A stretch of DNA of 12,657 nt from CAYMLQ01 sp964390795. Its GTDB lineage: Bacteria; Verrucomicrobiota; Kiritimatiellia; RFP12; UBA1067. The stretch lies in contig CAYMLQ010000154.1 in NCBI GenBank assembly GCA_964390795.1, positions 1 through 12,657 on the forward strand, written 5' to 3'. This document shows positions 1 to 7,651 of this stretch, piece by piece. Position 1 is the first letter of the stretch. Each line of letters opens with the position of its first letter. A program made the position numbers and the translations under genes. Below the pieces are notes generated by a model. That model searched no databases and was not told where the DNA came from. It saw nothing but the letters and a program-made list of their open reading frames with translations.

Positions 1-837
1 CACGTCCTCGCCCGCAAGGGTCGGTTTGAAGAATTCATCGTGCCGGAATTTTTTGACCAGCGCCAGGTGGCGCGGTTCGCCCGTCACCGCATAGACGTTG
101 GCCAGCGCCTCCGCCATGCCGCCGTGCTCGGTGAGCAGCACCTGCTGCATCTGCTCCTCGGAGAGATTCTTCAAGACGTCGCCGTACCAATCCGTCATGA
201 TCAAAAGAATCTCTCGGGCTTTGGTGTTGCCGCAGAGATAATACGCGTCCAGCAACCCTGCCAGCACGATGTGCTTGCCATAGAACGGAACAAAGGTGCC
301 GTTGAGCGTGCCGCCGTTGGCGCGGATCGTGCCGTTGCGGACCTCCTCGAAAGCCTTCTTCTGTCCGGGGGAGGTCAGCAAGCCTCCATTACCCTCTGCC
401 TTCTGACAGGCGGCCATTTCTTCCACGATGCGGTTCACGCGCTCCAGCATCCGGGGATCGCGCGTCACGCGGAACATCTGCGAGCAGGCGGACAAGTAGT
501 GGCCCAGGGTCCAATCCGCGCCCTCCGCGCCGATTTTAGCATCCTTCCAGCCGAGGAGGACATCCGTTCCGGTGAAGAGTCCCGCCTGCTTCTGCATAAA
601 GGATAGCAAGCGGTTCGGATCGAGATTCAGCAGGTAGGTCTTGTCCGTCTCCAGCGCCTGCTTGAACGCGCTGTCCAGCAAGCGCACGTCCCCGAGGTCG
701 AAGGGTTCGGCGGCACGTGTGATGGCAGGTTTGACCGCTGACTCAGGGCGAGGCGGCAACGAGCGTTCCTCCGCCTGCAATGCGCTCAACGGAAGTAGAA
801 GGGAAATGAGTAAAGTGAAGGCGGTTTTCATATTCAT
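1..837 (-). CDS. GH127-family beta-L-arabinofuranosidase-like protein (DUF1680), 3' end beyond window
   Basis: The visible part is the N-terminal 279 residues, open to the left edge. It starts with a Sec signal peptide (MNMKTAF, a Leu/Ile-rich core, cleavage probably after LQA near residue 22). The mature start carries the GH127 hallmark FDLGDVRLLDSAFKQA, followed by YLLNLDPNRLL, GHYLSACS and, near the edge, EHGGMAEALANVYAVTG. GH127 enzymes remove beta-L-arabinofuranosyl residues from arabinan or hydroxyproline-rich glycoproteins. The family's catalytic and zinc-binding Glu/Cys residues lie further C-terminal, outside the window, so activity cannot be judged. The usual family length is about 600-800 residues. 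The start ATG (837-835) overlaps the TGA of the GH28-like gene as ATGA. An AAGGAGAG-type ribosome site lies inside that gene's end at about 846-855, so translational coupling is likely. Other substrates within the family (GH146-like) are possible. Confidence 0.9.
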   Translation of the reverse strand, partial: MNMKTAFTLLISLLLPLSALQAEERSLPPRPESAVKPAITRAAEPFDLGDVRLLDSAFKQALETDKTYLLNLDPNRLLSFMQKQAGLFTGTDVLLGWKDAKIGAEGADWTLGHYLSACSQMFRVTRDPRMLERVNRIVEEMAACQKAEGNGGLLTSPGQKKAFEEVRNGTIRANGGTLNGTFVPFYGKHIVLAGLLDAYYLCGNTKAREILLIMTDWYGDVLKNLSEEQMQQVLLTEHGGMAEALANVYAVTGEPRHLALVKKFRHDEFFKPTLAGEDV

Positions 838-2408
838 GGAATGATCTCTCTCTCCTTTGCGGCGCGATGACGGTTGCTCGGGGTAACTGTTACGTCGTTG
901 GCCTGGGCTTCCTCGATACGTACAAATGATCCCGCTGTGCCTAACGAGAAGCAGTCACGAACGGCAGCGCCTTTCACCTGCCGCAAGCGAATCACGGACG
1001 GCCCGGAAAACGTGGCCCCCAGTCTCGCGCCCGCAATCTCCAGCTGTTCCACGTTCTCGCAGACAACCGCAGGTCTGGCTTCTGGTTTGATGGCGTCAAA
1101 ACGCACGTTCAACAGTGTGAGGCCACGGACATGTCGCGCATAGAAGCCGGCAAAGGAAACCTCTTTTCCAAGCACGCCGAATTCGGGACGACGGTCCACA
1201 AACTCCGGCAGCGTGCGGATCGCGGCCTGCTCAGCCGTGCCACCTCCGGGCGCGGTGAAGGAGATGTCGTCGAACGAGATGTTTTCAATGGCGTGGCCCG
1301 GAATGCCGCTCAATACGATGCCTGTCTGCGGATTGCCCAGCGTGGAGTTGTCCACTCTGATGTGACTGAACTGAATATCGCTCAATGCATTCATGGGCGG
1401 AAGGTCCTTGGGGCTGTCAACGCCCATTCGCCATTGGTTGAAGGTCATGAAGACTGGCCGCGGAACACGACGCATGACAATATTGGAGAACAACATGTTA
1501 TTTATGAGGCCGCCCTCGCACATCTGGATCTTCAGACCCGCGTCCTGAATGTCATGAAAGATGCAGTTGGAGACCGTCACGTCGTGTAGGTTTCCCAGTG
1601 AGGAGAGGCCAATGCGGATGGCGGCCCACTGGCTCTTCATGACGCAGTTGTTGATGACGACGTTATTGCAGGGATGATCGGCGCGCGAGGCCTGCAGGCA
1701 GATGGAATCGTCGCTGGTGTCGAACAGACAGTTGCTCACGCGTACATTCTCGCATCCGTCGAAGTCAAGGCCGTCGCCATTGCCATTGGCGCGGCTCGTG
1801 ATGGTGATCCCGTCCACAACGATATCGCCGCAGTAGAGCCAGGCGGAGGTCCACGATGCCGGGCTACATAACGTCAGGTCGCGCAGCTGGATGCGGTTAC
1901 ATTCTAAGAAACGGATGAGCATGGGGCGGTTCTTGCCAGGGTCGCCAGGGTTTGGAAAATAGTTCCGTTCGCCCTGTCCGTCAATCGTGCCGCTACCAGT
2001 CAGGCCGATGTTGACGGCCTTGCGGGCAAAGATGAGGCATCGGTCCATGTGTGGCTCGCCGGCGTAAATATTCTTGTGTGTGTCGGTGGTGTAGTGTGCA
2101 ATGTTCGTGCTGCCAAGCAAAGCAGCGCCTGATGCGATATGCAACGTCACATGGTCCTTGAGATAGAGCGTCCCAGTGACGAAGCGCCCGCCCGCCACAA
2201 GCACTTGGCCTCCGCCGTTCGTGGTGCAGGCATCAATAGCCCTCTGAATCGCAACGGTATTCAGCGTTGCGGCATCTCCAGCTGCACCAAAGTCGCGAAT
2301 GTCGAAGATCGTTTTCCTAACGGAGAGGTTATCTCCTGAGGCGTTTTCTGCGTGCAGCGCGTTCAGCGGAGCTACCAGCAAGGCGATAAATAGGAGGTTA
2401 GGTTTCAC
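834..2408 (-). CDS. Secreted GH28-type polygalacturonase-like right-handed beta-helix protein
   Basis: The protein has 524 residues. The GTG start at 2408 is preferred: AAAGG lies at the right distance upstream, and translation begins directly with a Sec signal peptide (MKPNLLFIALL, cleavage after LHA near residue 20). Residues 34-105 match the pectate-lyase-3-like N-terminal coil (FDIRDFGAAGD, NTVAIQRAID). Parallel beta-helix repeats follow to about residue 480. GH28 hydrolyses galacturonan or rhamnogalacturonan backbones with an Asp triad. The NxD motif (NGDG, Asp212) and the DD pair (Asp233-Asp234 in SDDSIC) are present. Where GHG is expected I see WAAIRIG (261-267), and the RIK region reads GLKIQ (291-295). 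The catalytic-site His and probably the substrate-binding Arg are therefore replaced, so the activity or substrate may differ from true polygalacturonase. The oxidoreductase ends 104 bp upstream with no clear terminator between, and GH127 follows with an ATGA overlap. Fold assignment is firm; the substrate is inference. Confidence 0.9.
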   Translation of the reverse strand: MKPNLLFIALLVAPLNALHAENASGDNLSVRKTIFDIRDFGAAGDAATLNTVAIQRAIDACTTNGGGQVLVAGGRFVTGTLYLKDHVTLHIASGAALLGSTNIAHYTTDTHKNIYAGEPHMDRCLIFARKAVNIGLTGSGTIDGQGERNYFPNPGDPGKNRPMLIRFLECNRIQLRDLTLCSPASWTSAWLYCGDIVVDGITITSRANGNGDGLDFDGCENVRVSNCLFDTSDDSICLQASRADHPCNNVVINNCVMKSQWAAIRIGLSSLGNLHDVTVSNCIFHDIQDAGLKIQMCEGGLINNMLFSNIVMRRVPRPVFMTFNQWRMGVDSPKDLPPMNALSDIQFSHIRVDNSTLGNPQTGIVLSGIPGHAIENISFDDISFTAPGGGTAEQAAIRTLPEFVDRRPEFGVLGKEVSFAGFYARHVRGLTLLNVRFDAIKPEARPAVVCENVEQLEIAGARLGATFSGPSVIRLRQVKGAAVRDCFSLGTAGSFVRIEEAQANDVTVTPSNRHRAAKEREIIP

Positions 2409-2512
2409 AGGTGACCTTTCATTTCGAACTGGAAGAAACAGAGATCATATCGCATCGTCCATCGGCTTTGTGCTCATGTAGGTTTTGCGCTTGGGGCTAA
2501 GGCTAAAACGCA

Positions 2513-5125
2513 TTAAGGATACGCCCGGATTTCACAGAGGCCGAACGGGGCCTCGCTTTCAGTGACCAGTCGGATCGCATCGGCGGGCGCGGTTTTGACC
2601 TTGAGGACGTGCCGCCGCACCGGTTCAGCCGAGATGGCGGAAACCTCTTGCCAGACCCCGTTGTGACGAAACTCGATCTTGCACGCGACGCTCTGCTTCT
2701 CGAACGTCAGATGGACCTCCCCGAGGGCAGAGGGTGCCTGCAAAGAAAGCTGAATCCAGTGCGGCGGACGCTGCTGCGGCTCCGGTGCCCAAGCATTGCG
2801 GTTCGTTCCGACGACGCGGTTCCAGCCGTTCACGGCATTGGCCGGCAACGCCCCTTTGGCGAAGCTGGAGGCCGTGACGGTGGCCCTCTGGGCGAGATCG
2901 AGCGGGTCCTGTCCTCGCACGCCGGGAATGTAGCAGCCATCCTTGAGGAGCTGCTGCTGCAGCTCGACAAGGTGCTGCTCATAGACGCCGCGCGGGCTGG
3001 TCTTGTGCTTGCAGGCGAGCGCCGCTGCCGTGCCAGCGGCCTGACCCGTGGCGCACATCGGACGCATGACCCGCGTTCCGGCAAAGGCGAGCTGGGTCGC
3101 GGAGTGGCAACGCCCGGCCATGAACAGGTTGCGGATGTTCTTGGAGTAAAGCGTGCGAAAAGGGATGCAGACCCGTCGGCCTTGGTAGACGTGGATGCCG
3201 TCGATGCCATGCACCCAGAATCCTTCTGCGTGATGAAGATCAATGCCCCAATCGGTAAAGGCAACCGCATCGGCGGTCGGCGTGGGGTCATCGAAGTTGT
3301 TCTGGGTCATCACGGTGTCCCCGACGAGGCGGCGGCTTTCGCGCACGCCGGGCACATAGTTGAGCCAGACCATTTCGCGGCAGCGGTTCTGCGCCCGCGT
3401 CTCGGGATTGTGGTTCTTGGCGTAGTTCCACAAACCCAGACAGACCCGAAACAGCTCGTCACGGATCCGCTCGGCGTCATCAATGGTGTTGAGTATCCCT
3501 CCGTATTCGACCCACCAGACGCCAGACGCGGCACCATTCCCGTGGTTGTCGGGGTTGCGGCCTTTGCCGCGGGAGGGAACGTCGAAGTTGGACGGACGCG
3601 TAGGGCTTTTCAGCCGCGTGTGCGATTTCAGTTCCTCGAAGTCGGATGACTGCGTCCACGGGTAGGCCCAAGGCGGGCAGCTGAAATCCACGGGCTGCTG
3701 GTGCGTTCGGAACGAGGCGTTGTTGAGGGAGTTGCCCTGGGTCAGCTTCTGGGCGGTCTCGGGCGCCATGGATTCGTTGAACTGTCTCCTGGCTTCCTGC
3801 CCCATCATATACTCGGCGCCCGCGTAATAACCGATCCAGCCGTGACCGGTGCAGTCCACGAACAGCGGCGCTTTGAAGCGATACCGCTGTCCGGTCTTCA
3901 CCTGCACCGCCAGCACCGTCTCAATCGTCTCCTTGTCCTTCATCTCCACGCCGGTGGCGCGGGTGTTGAGAAAGAGCCGCAAATTCTTTTCGGCCTGAAC
4001 CACCCGGTCCATGCGTGACTGGTCCGCAGCGCCGCGTTGTTCCCCGAACAACTCCTCCGTGATGCCGGTCACATTGATCATGTCGGGGGGGGAACCAATG
4101 TAGCCTACCGGCGGAACCTTGATCTCGGAGGAGGCGTTGCCGCCGACGACCGGCCGGTCCTGAATCAGCGCCACCCGGAGTCCGAGCCGCGCCGCCGCAA
4201 TAGATGCGCCCAACCCGGCCGGGCCGGCGCCGACAACAACCAGATCGAAGTCACCCAGCAGCTCCGGCTCCGCCTTGAGGCCGCCATATTGCAAACGCTG
4301 CTGAGCAAGCGCCTGCAAATCGCTGGACGGTTTGAAATCCCCCAGCGCCAGCACAACTGCATCGCAACGCCCCCACCAGCCGGTCAGGTCGTGCAGCCGT
4401 ACCTCGGCCCGTCCTGCCTGCAGCTCAACGGTGCCGCCGTCAACCCACTGCCAGGCATCGTCCTGGGCCTTGCCAAAGGTGGTCGCCGCCGCCTTGCCGT
4501 TGACCGCGACCTGAAACCGTCCCGGGGAGTGCTGCGGCAGCCAGTCGCGGCAACGGACCCACAGACGGTACGCGCCCGTAACGGGCACGGCCGCTTGCGT
4601 GACCGCATCGTCAACCGGTTTTCCGCACCCGGTCGCGAGCAGCTGAACCGATCCCATCGTGTCAACGAACTGAGTGTCGGCTGACCAGCCCCCGGCTTGG
4701 TCGAACTGCTCGGCCTCAAGCCAAAGGACGTGCTGATTGTCGCTGCTCGCCCGCCCAGCGGTCGGCGCGGCTTTAATGTTGTTGCTGACAACAAAGACCA
4801 TGCTCGCGTCTTTAAAAAACATCGGCAACACTCCGGTCACCGTATTGGTGAAGAGAAGCTCAGTGCCCGATAGCGTGACATTTCTAGCGGCCACAACTTG
4901 GAAACGGTTCAACAGAAGGGTCCCCAGATTGTTGGTACCGACCAGCGCGGCTGCACCATCAAAGTAGATTTGATTTCCAGCCCCACCCGGAGGTGTCCGG
5001 CCATCTTTCCATGAGGTGGAATCAGCCCAGTTGCCCGACAAGCTGTTGGTATAATTTTGCGCGTGCAGCAGACCGGCTAGGCCGCATAACGCCGTCATCA
5101 TGATAAGTCTGACCCGTGTTTTCAT
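2513..5125 (-). CDS. Secreted multidomain FAD-dependent oxidoreductase (FAD_oxidored type, PF12831-like)
   Basis: The protein has 870 residues. ATG at 5125 follows AAGGAG at 9 bp spacing. Modules in order: a Sec-type signal peptide (1-22, no twin-arginine); a beta-strand-rich segment at 24-115 (GNWADSTSWKDG, alternating hydrophobic residues) like the N-termini of autotransporter-type proteins; a carbohydrate-binding or golvesin-like beta-sandwich at 134-262 (WLEAEQFDQAGGW, YRLWVRCRDW, RCDAVVLA); an FAD domain at 293-705 with the dinucleotide motif GAGPAG (299-304), DRPVVGGNASSEI, FVDCTGHG (422-429) and NLFMAGRCHSATQLAFAGTR; and a discoidin/F5-8C-like C-terminal module at 745-870 (ATVTASSF, HWIQLSLQ). 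The family is common in polysaccharide loci of PVC bacteria, but its substrate is, to my knowledge, generally undefined. Here it is first after the regulator and precedes the GH28-like and GH127 genes, which suggests oxidation of a sugar or uronic acid outside the cytoplasm. Family assignment is firm; the reaction is unknown. Confidence 0.93.
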   Translation of the reverse strand: MKTRVRLIMMTALCGLAGLLHAQNYTNSLSGNWADSTSWKDGRTPPGGAGNQIYFDGAAALVGTNNLGTLLLNRFQVVAARNVTLSGTELLFTNTVTGVLPMFFKDASMVFVVSNNIKAAPTAGRASSDNQHVLWLEAEQFDQAGGWSADTQFVDTMGSVQLLATGCGKPVDDAVTQAAVPVTGAYRLWVRCRDWLPQHSPGRFQVAVNGKAAATTFGKAQDDAWQWVDGGTVELQAGRAEVRLHDLTGWWGRCDAVVLALGDFKPSSDLQALAQQRLQYGGLKAEPELLGDFDLVVVGAGPAGLGASIAAARLGLRVALIQDRPVVGGNASSEIKVPPVGYIGSPPDMINVTGITEELFGEQRGAADQSRMDRVVQAEKNLRLFLNTRATGVEMKDKETIETVLAVQVKTGQRYRFKAPLFVDCTGHGWIGYYAGAEYMMGQEARRQFNESMAPETAQKLTQGNSLNNASFRTHQQPVDFSCPPWAYPWTQSSDFEELKSHTRLKSPTRPSNFDVPSRGKGRNPDNHGNGAASGVWWVEYGGILNTIDDAERIRDELFRVCLGLWNYAKNHNPETRAQNRCREMVWLNYVPGVRESRRLVGDTVMTQNNFDDPTPTADAVAFTDWGIDLHHAEGFWVHGIDGIHVYQGRRVCIPFRTLYSKNIRNLFMAGRCHSATQLAFAGTRVMRPMCATGQAAGTAAALACKHKTSPRGVYEQHLVELQQQLLKDGCYIPGVRGQDPLDLAQRATVTASSFAKGALPANAVNGWNRVVGTNRNAWAPEPQQRPPHWIQLSLQAPSALGEVHLTFEKQSVACKIEFRHNGVWQEVSAISAEPVRRHVLKVKTAPADAIRLVTESEAPFGLCEIRAYP

Positions 5126-5211
5126 CTACTTCTTCTCCTTGTTCCTCAAACGCAGGAGTCACACTGGCGGAAACCATCAAACAGCGGCCGCTCCCACCCG
5201 TAAACACGTAA

Positions 5212-5241
5212 AATGTACCATGTGCGAAAGCCGAGGGACAA
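5212..5241 (-). promoter_or_regulatory. Candidate sigma-70-type promoter of the oxidoreductase-GH28-GH127 genes
   Basis: On the minus strand, TTGTCC (5241-5236) and TACATT (5217-5212) are separated by 18 bp. Transcription would start near 5205 and give a leader of about 80 bases before the ATG at 5125. The match is moderate and was found by eye. Its position just downstream of the ATCGGTAA direct repeats makes it the best candidate in this 155-bp gap. Confidence 0.4.
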
Positions 5242-5250
5242 CGGAGCGCG

Positions 5251-5269
5251 TTACCGATCTATTACCGAT
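5251..5269 (-). promoter_or_regulatory. Direct repeat ATCGGTAA-TAG-ATCGGTAA, candidate activator site
   Basis: Two exact copies of an 8-base word (TTACCGAT on the plus strand, at 5251-5258 and 5262-5269) lie 11 bp apart, one helical turn. They fall about 46-64 bp upstream of the transcription start proposed for the oxidoreductase genes, where an activator would contact polymerase. The neighbouring NarL/FixJ-type regulator is the obvious candidate protein, by inference only. A second pair of words, GAAAGCCGA (5226-5234 and 5272-5280), flanks the site. Confidence 0.4.
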
Positions 5270-5274
5270 ATGAA

Positions 5275-5298
5275 AGCCGATTATCTATTATAACGGCT
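5275..5298 (-). terminator. Stem-loop spanning the response-regulator stop codon, possible weak terminator or attenuator
   Basis: Read on the minus strand, AGCCG-TTAT (5298-5290) pairs with ATAA-T-CGGCT (5284-5275). This gives nine base pairs with one bulged T and a five-base AATAG loop. Only three U residues follow, so intrinsic termination would be weak. Partial read-through from the regulator into the oxidoreductase genes is possible. The stem includes the regulator's TAA. Confidence 0.3.
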
Positions 5299-5922
5299 GA
5301 CCGCTTCGGCACGGTTACGCACATGCAACTTCTGATAGATATGTTCGACATGCGTTCTCACCGTAGCAAAACTCACGTTCAGCCTGACCGCGATCTCCTT
5401 GTACATCAGATTCCGGGACAGCAGTTCGACGATTTCCTGCTCCCTCATCGTCAGCGCCTGAAGCTGTTCCGCGCCTGCACCGGGCGTCGCCTGCGTCACG
5501 CGGTAATGCTCCATCAGGCGCCGTGCAACGCTTCCCGACATGGGGGCTTCCCCGTTGGCGACCTCGCGTATCGCTGCGAGCAGACGGTCAGGCTCCGTGC
5601 TCTTCAAGAGGTATCCGTGCGCTCCCGCCAGAATCGATTGGAATACGTCCGAGTCCTCCTCATAAGCGGTCAGCATCAAGAACTTCGCGTTCTTCAGTTG
5701 CCCCCTCAACCGGGAGACGCATTCGATGCCTGTCATGCCAGGAAGGTGAATGTCCATCAGTACCACGTCAGGCTCGATTGCGACCATCTGGGCCACGGCA
5801 TCCTCGCCCGTCCCAAACCGCCCGACGCATTCCATGCACGCCTCGGCATCAATCAGAGCGCCGAGGCTCTTGCGCAGGCGCGCATTGTCCTCGACCATGG
5901 CAACCTTGATTTTACTATCCAT
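5281..5922 (-). CDS. NarL/FixJ-family response regulator (REC + LuxR-type HTH)
   Basis: The protein has 213 residues, normal for the family. The receiver domain (about 4-120) has the acidic pair Glu11-Asp12, the phospho-acceptor Asp57 in LMDIHLPGMTG, Thr85 in MLTAYEE and Lys107 in YLLKS, so every switch residue is present. After a short linker, residues 155-210 form a LuxR-type helix-turn-helix (LTMREQEIVELLSR, KEIAVRLNVSFATVRTHVEHI). It should bind DNA as a dimer when phosphorylated by the kinase encoded 19 bp upstream. ATG at 5922 is preceded by AGGAAG. The first genes downstream are the oxidoreductase and the CAZymes, making them the likely targets; the direct repeats at 5251-5269 are a candidate site. 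Function is firm, the regulon is inferred. Confidence 0.95.
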   Translation of the reverse strand: MDSKIKVAMVEDNARLRKSLGALIDAEACMECVGRFGTGEDAVAQMVAIEPDVVLMDIHLPGMTGIECVSRLRGQLKNAKFLMLTAYEEDSDVFQSILAGAHGYLLKSTEPDRLLAAIREVANGEAPMSGSVARRLMEHYRVTQATPGAGAEQLQALTMREQEIVELLSRNLMYKEIAVRLNVSFATVRTHVEHIYQKLHVRNRAEAVSRYNR

Positions 5923-5941
5923 GACACACAGACTTCCTGTC

Positions 5942-7645
5942 TTACTTCACGGGAATGCTCACGCACACCGTTGTTCCTTTTCCGACACAACTTTCGATAA
6001 CCAGATTTCCTGCGATCCCCCTGATCCGCTCGGTCATGTTCCTGATTCCGTTCCCATGGAAGCCCTCGCTGACAGAACAGGCCGCCGCATCAAAGCCCTG
6101 GCCATCGTCGACAATCCGCACGCAGAACATGTCGTTTTTCAGCGCAAAGGAGAGCCGTACCTCGGCCGCCTTCGAATGCTTGACCACATTCTGAAGCGCC
6201 TCTTTAAAGGTCATCAACAGCTCATGCCGCACCTTGGGATTCAACCGCACGTCAGCCCCCGACAGCTCCGTCTCGATCGCGCAAGCAATAATTCCTGCGG
6301 ATTGCAGATACTCCTGAGCGTAGAGAGTCAGATGGCGAATCACGCTGACGAGCGTGTCGTTCAGCGGGTTGACCGACCAGACAATCTCGCTGCACGCCCG
6401 AATCGTCTCCCGCGCAACCTCGGCAACCTCCAGACATTTTATTCGCATCTCCGAAACCGCAACACCCTCACGCGACGCGATTGTCCCCAAGATGGATATG
6501 TGTGTCAGGTTGGCACCAATCTCATCGTGCAAGTCGCGCGCGATCCGCATACGCTCCTGGTCCAGCGCCTGTTGTTGCCGCATGGTCGCGATTTCACGCT
6601 GGGTACGCCGCCACTCCACATACCGTATTGAACCGAAGACCAGCGCGGCCACCGTCATGCCGCACAGCACGAGGAACCACGCCTTCTGCCAAAAAGGCGG
6701 ATCGACGATCAAGACCCGCGAAGACTCCACGTCCGTTGGCTGCCCCGCAAGAGTCATCTCATTCATGCGGAAGATGTAGCGTCCGGGCTGCAGACGGCCA
6801 TAGACGACAGGCGTTAACGTTTCCGCGATACCGATGCTGAAGCATTGCCGCCACTCGACCTGCAGAGCGCCCGCCGCCGCGCCGCCGATGGGCAGCCGCG
6901 CGCTCTGCCATTCGGCGTGGCTCTTGTTGTCCTCATCGATGACCGCCAGAAGCCCGCCGCCGGCCGCCGTCTCGGAGGCAACGATTTGAGCCATGGTCGG
7001 ACGCGTGCCGGTCCGCCTCCAACCGTCGGGCGCGGCCTGCGTGTGGGCATCCGCATCCGAAGAAGCAAAGGCCAATTCCAAAACCGGCTTTGAGCCTATC
7101 TTCGCCGCTCCCGCCTTCCAAACCTTCAGCGCACCGACGGCCAGCGTACCGACGGCCTCCGGCGGCCCGGCCGAGGTCAGCAAGACGGAGAAACTGACGG
7201 CTCGCTCCGGAACCCGCACAACCTCGCTCCGCGCCACCAGGGGCGACGTGCTCGCCGAACCGCTCCAGCCGGGGCTCTCGCCTTTCACGGGAAAGGGCGC
7301 TTCGGCAACCCAGTCGCCCCGGCCGTCATAAAAGACAACGACCAGGCGCATCGGCTCCGTCGCCTCGCGCCAATCGTCATCATGGCCCTCCAGCCTGTAA
7401 CGATAGCGCCGCACAGAAGAACCCTTGTCACGCGCATCCGGCCCAAAGCGGAGCGCCGCACGGCCAGAAGGAATCGTGATCGCCGCAGACTTACCCTCTG
7501 CAGAAGCAGCAACCGGGACCTTGTGGCCGTCCACCTCCAAACCTATCAGGCGCGGCAGGTCTTCCCCCCCGGCCCAAACCGTGCCAAGGGTGAAGCAGCT
7601 CATCAGCGACGCCATCAGATGACGAACTAACATGACAGTAACCAT
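5942..7645 (-). CDS. Membrane sensor histidine kinase, HisKA_3/NarX-type, with Y_Y_Y-like periplasmic sensor
   Basis: The protein has 567 residues. An N-terminal signal segment (cleavage plausible after VWA near residue 25) precedes an extracytoplasmic beta-sandwich region at 30-315. That region has the Y_Y_Y-type signature YRYRLEGHDDDW (81-92), a second motif set (GWRRTGTRPTMAQ, HAEWQSARLP, LQPGRYIFRMN) and the PPFWQKAWF run just before the membrane helix (about 322-342). The cytoplasmic part has the HisKA_3 dimerisation helix with phospho-acceptor His373 in RIARDLHDEIGANLTH, then an HATPase with N box EALQNVVKH (483-490), DDGQGF (513-518) and GNGIRNM (531-537). No beta-propeller repeats precede Y_Y_Y, unlike SusR-type hybrid sensors, and there is no fused receiver. 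It should phosphorylate the regulator 19 bp downstream in response to an extracytoplasmic ligand, perhaps an oligosaccharide. No strong ribosome site is seen at 7645; ATG at 7633 is an alternative start. Confidence 0.94.
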   Translation of the reverse strand: MVTVMLVRHLMASLMSCFTLGTVWAGGEDLPRLIGLEVDGHKVPVAASAEGKSAAITIPSGRAALRFGPDARDKGSSVRRYRYRLEGHDDDWREATEPMRLVVVFYDGRGDWVAEAPFPVKGESPGWSGSASTSPLVARSEVVRVPERAVSFSVLLTSAGPPEAVGTLAVGALKVWKAGAAKIGSKPVLELAFASSDADAHTQAAPDGWRRTGTRPTMAQIVASETAAGGGLLAVIDEDNKSHAEWQSARLPIGGAAAGALQVEWRQCFSIGIAETLTPVVYGRLQPGRYIFRMNEMTLAGQPTDVESSRVLIVDPPFWQKAWFLVLCGMTVAALVFGSIRYVEWRRTQREIATMRQQQALDQERMRIARDLHDEIGANLTHISILGTIASREGVAVSEMRIKCLEVAEVARETIRACSEIVWSVNPLNDTLVSVIRHLTLYAQEYLQSAGIIACAIETELSGADVRLNPKVRHELLMTFKEALQNVVKHSKAAEVRLSFALKNDMFCVRIVDDGQGFDAAACSVSEGFHGNGIRNMTERIRGIAGNLVIESCVGKGTTVCVSIPVK

Positions 7646-7651
7646 AACAAG

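Noticed and set aside
2409..2512. A separate promoter or terminator between the oxidoreductase and GH28-like genes
   Set aside because: A TATGAT word exists near 2443, but no -35 partner is found, and no stem with a T-run is present.
2609..3649. Long plus-strand open frame (346 codons) opposite the FAD oxidoreductase
   Set aside because: It is an antisense shadow of a GC-rich gene. The minus frame carries clear domain motifs throughout, and the plus frame gives no recognisable protein.
5286..5291. Perfect TATAAT on the minus strand at the regulator's 3' end
   Set aside because: No acceptable -35 lies 16-18 bp upstream, and the bases are explained by the regulator's last codons.
5750..6631. 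Plus-strand open frame (293 codons) across the kinase and regulator genes
   Set aside because: It runs antisense through two firmly identified genes, and its translation is low-complexity with no family resemblance.
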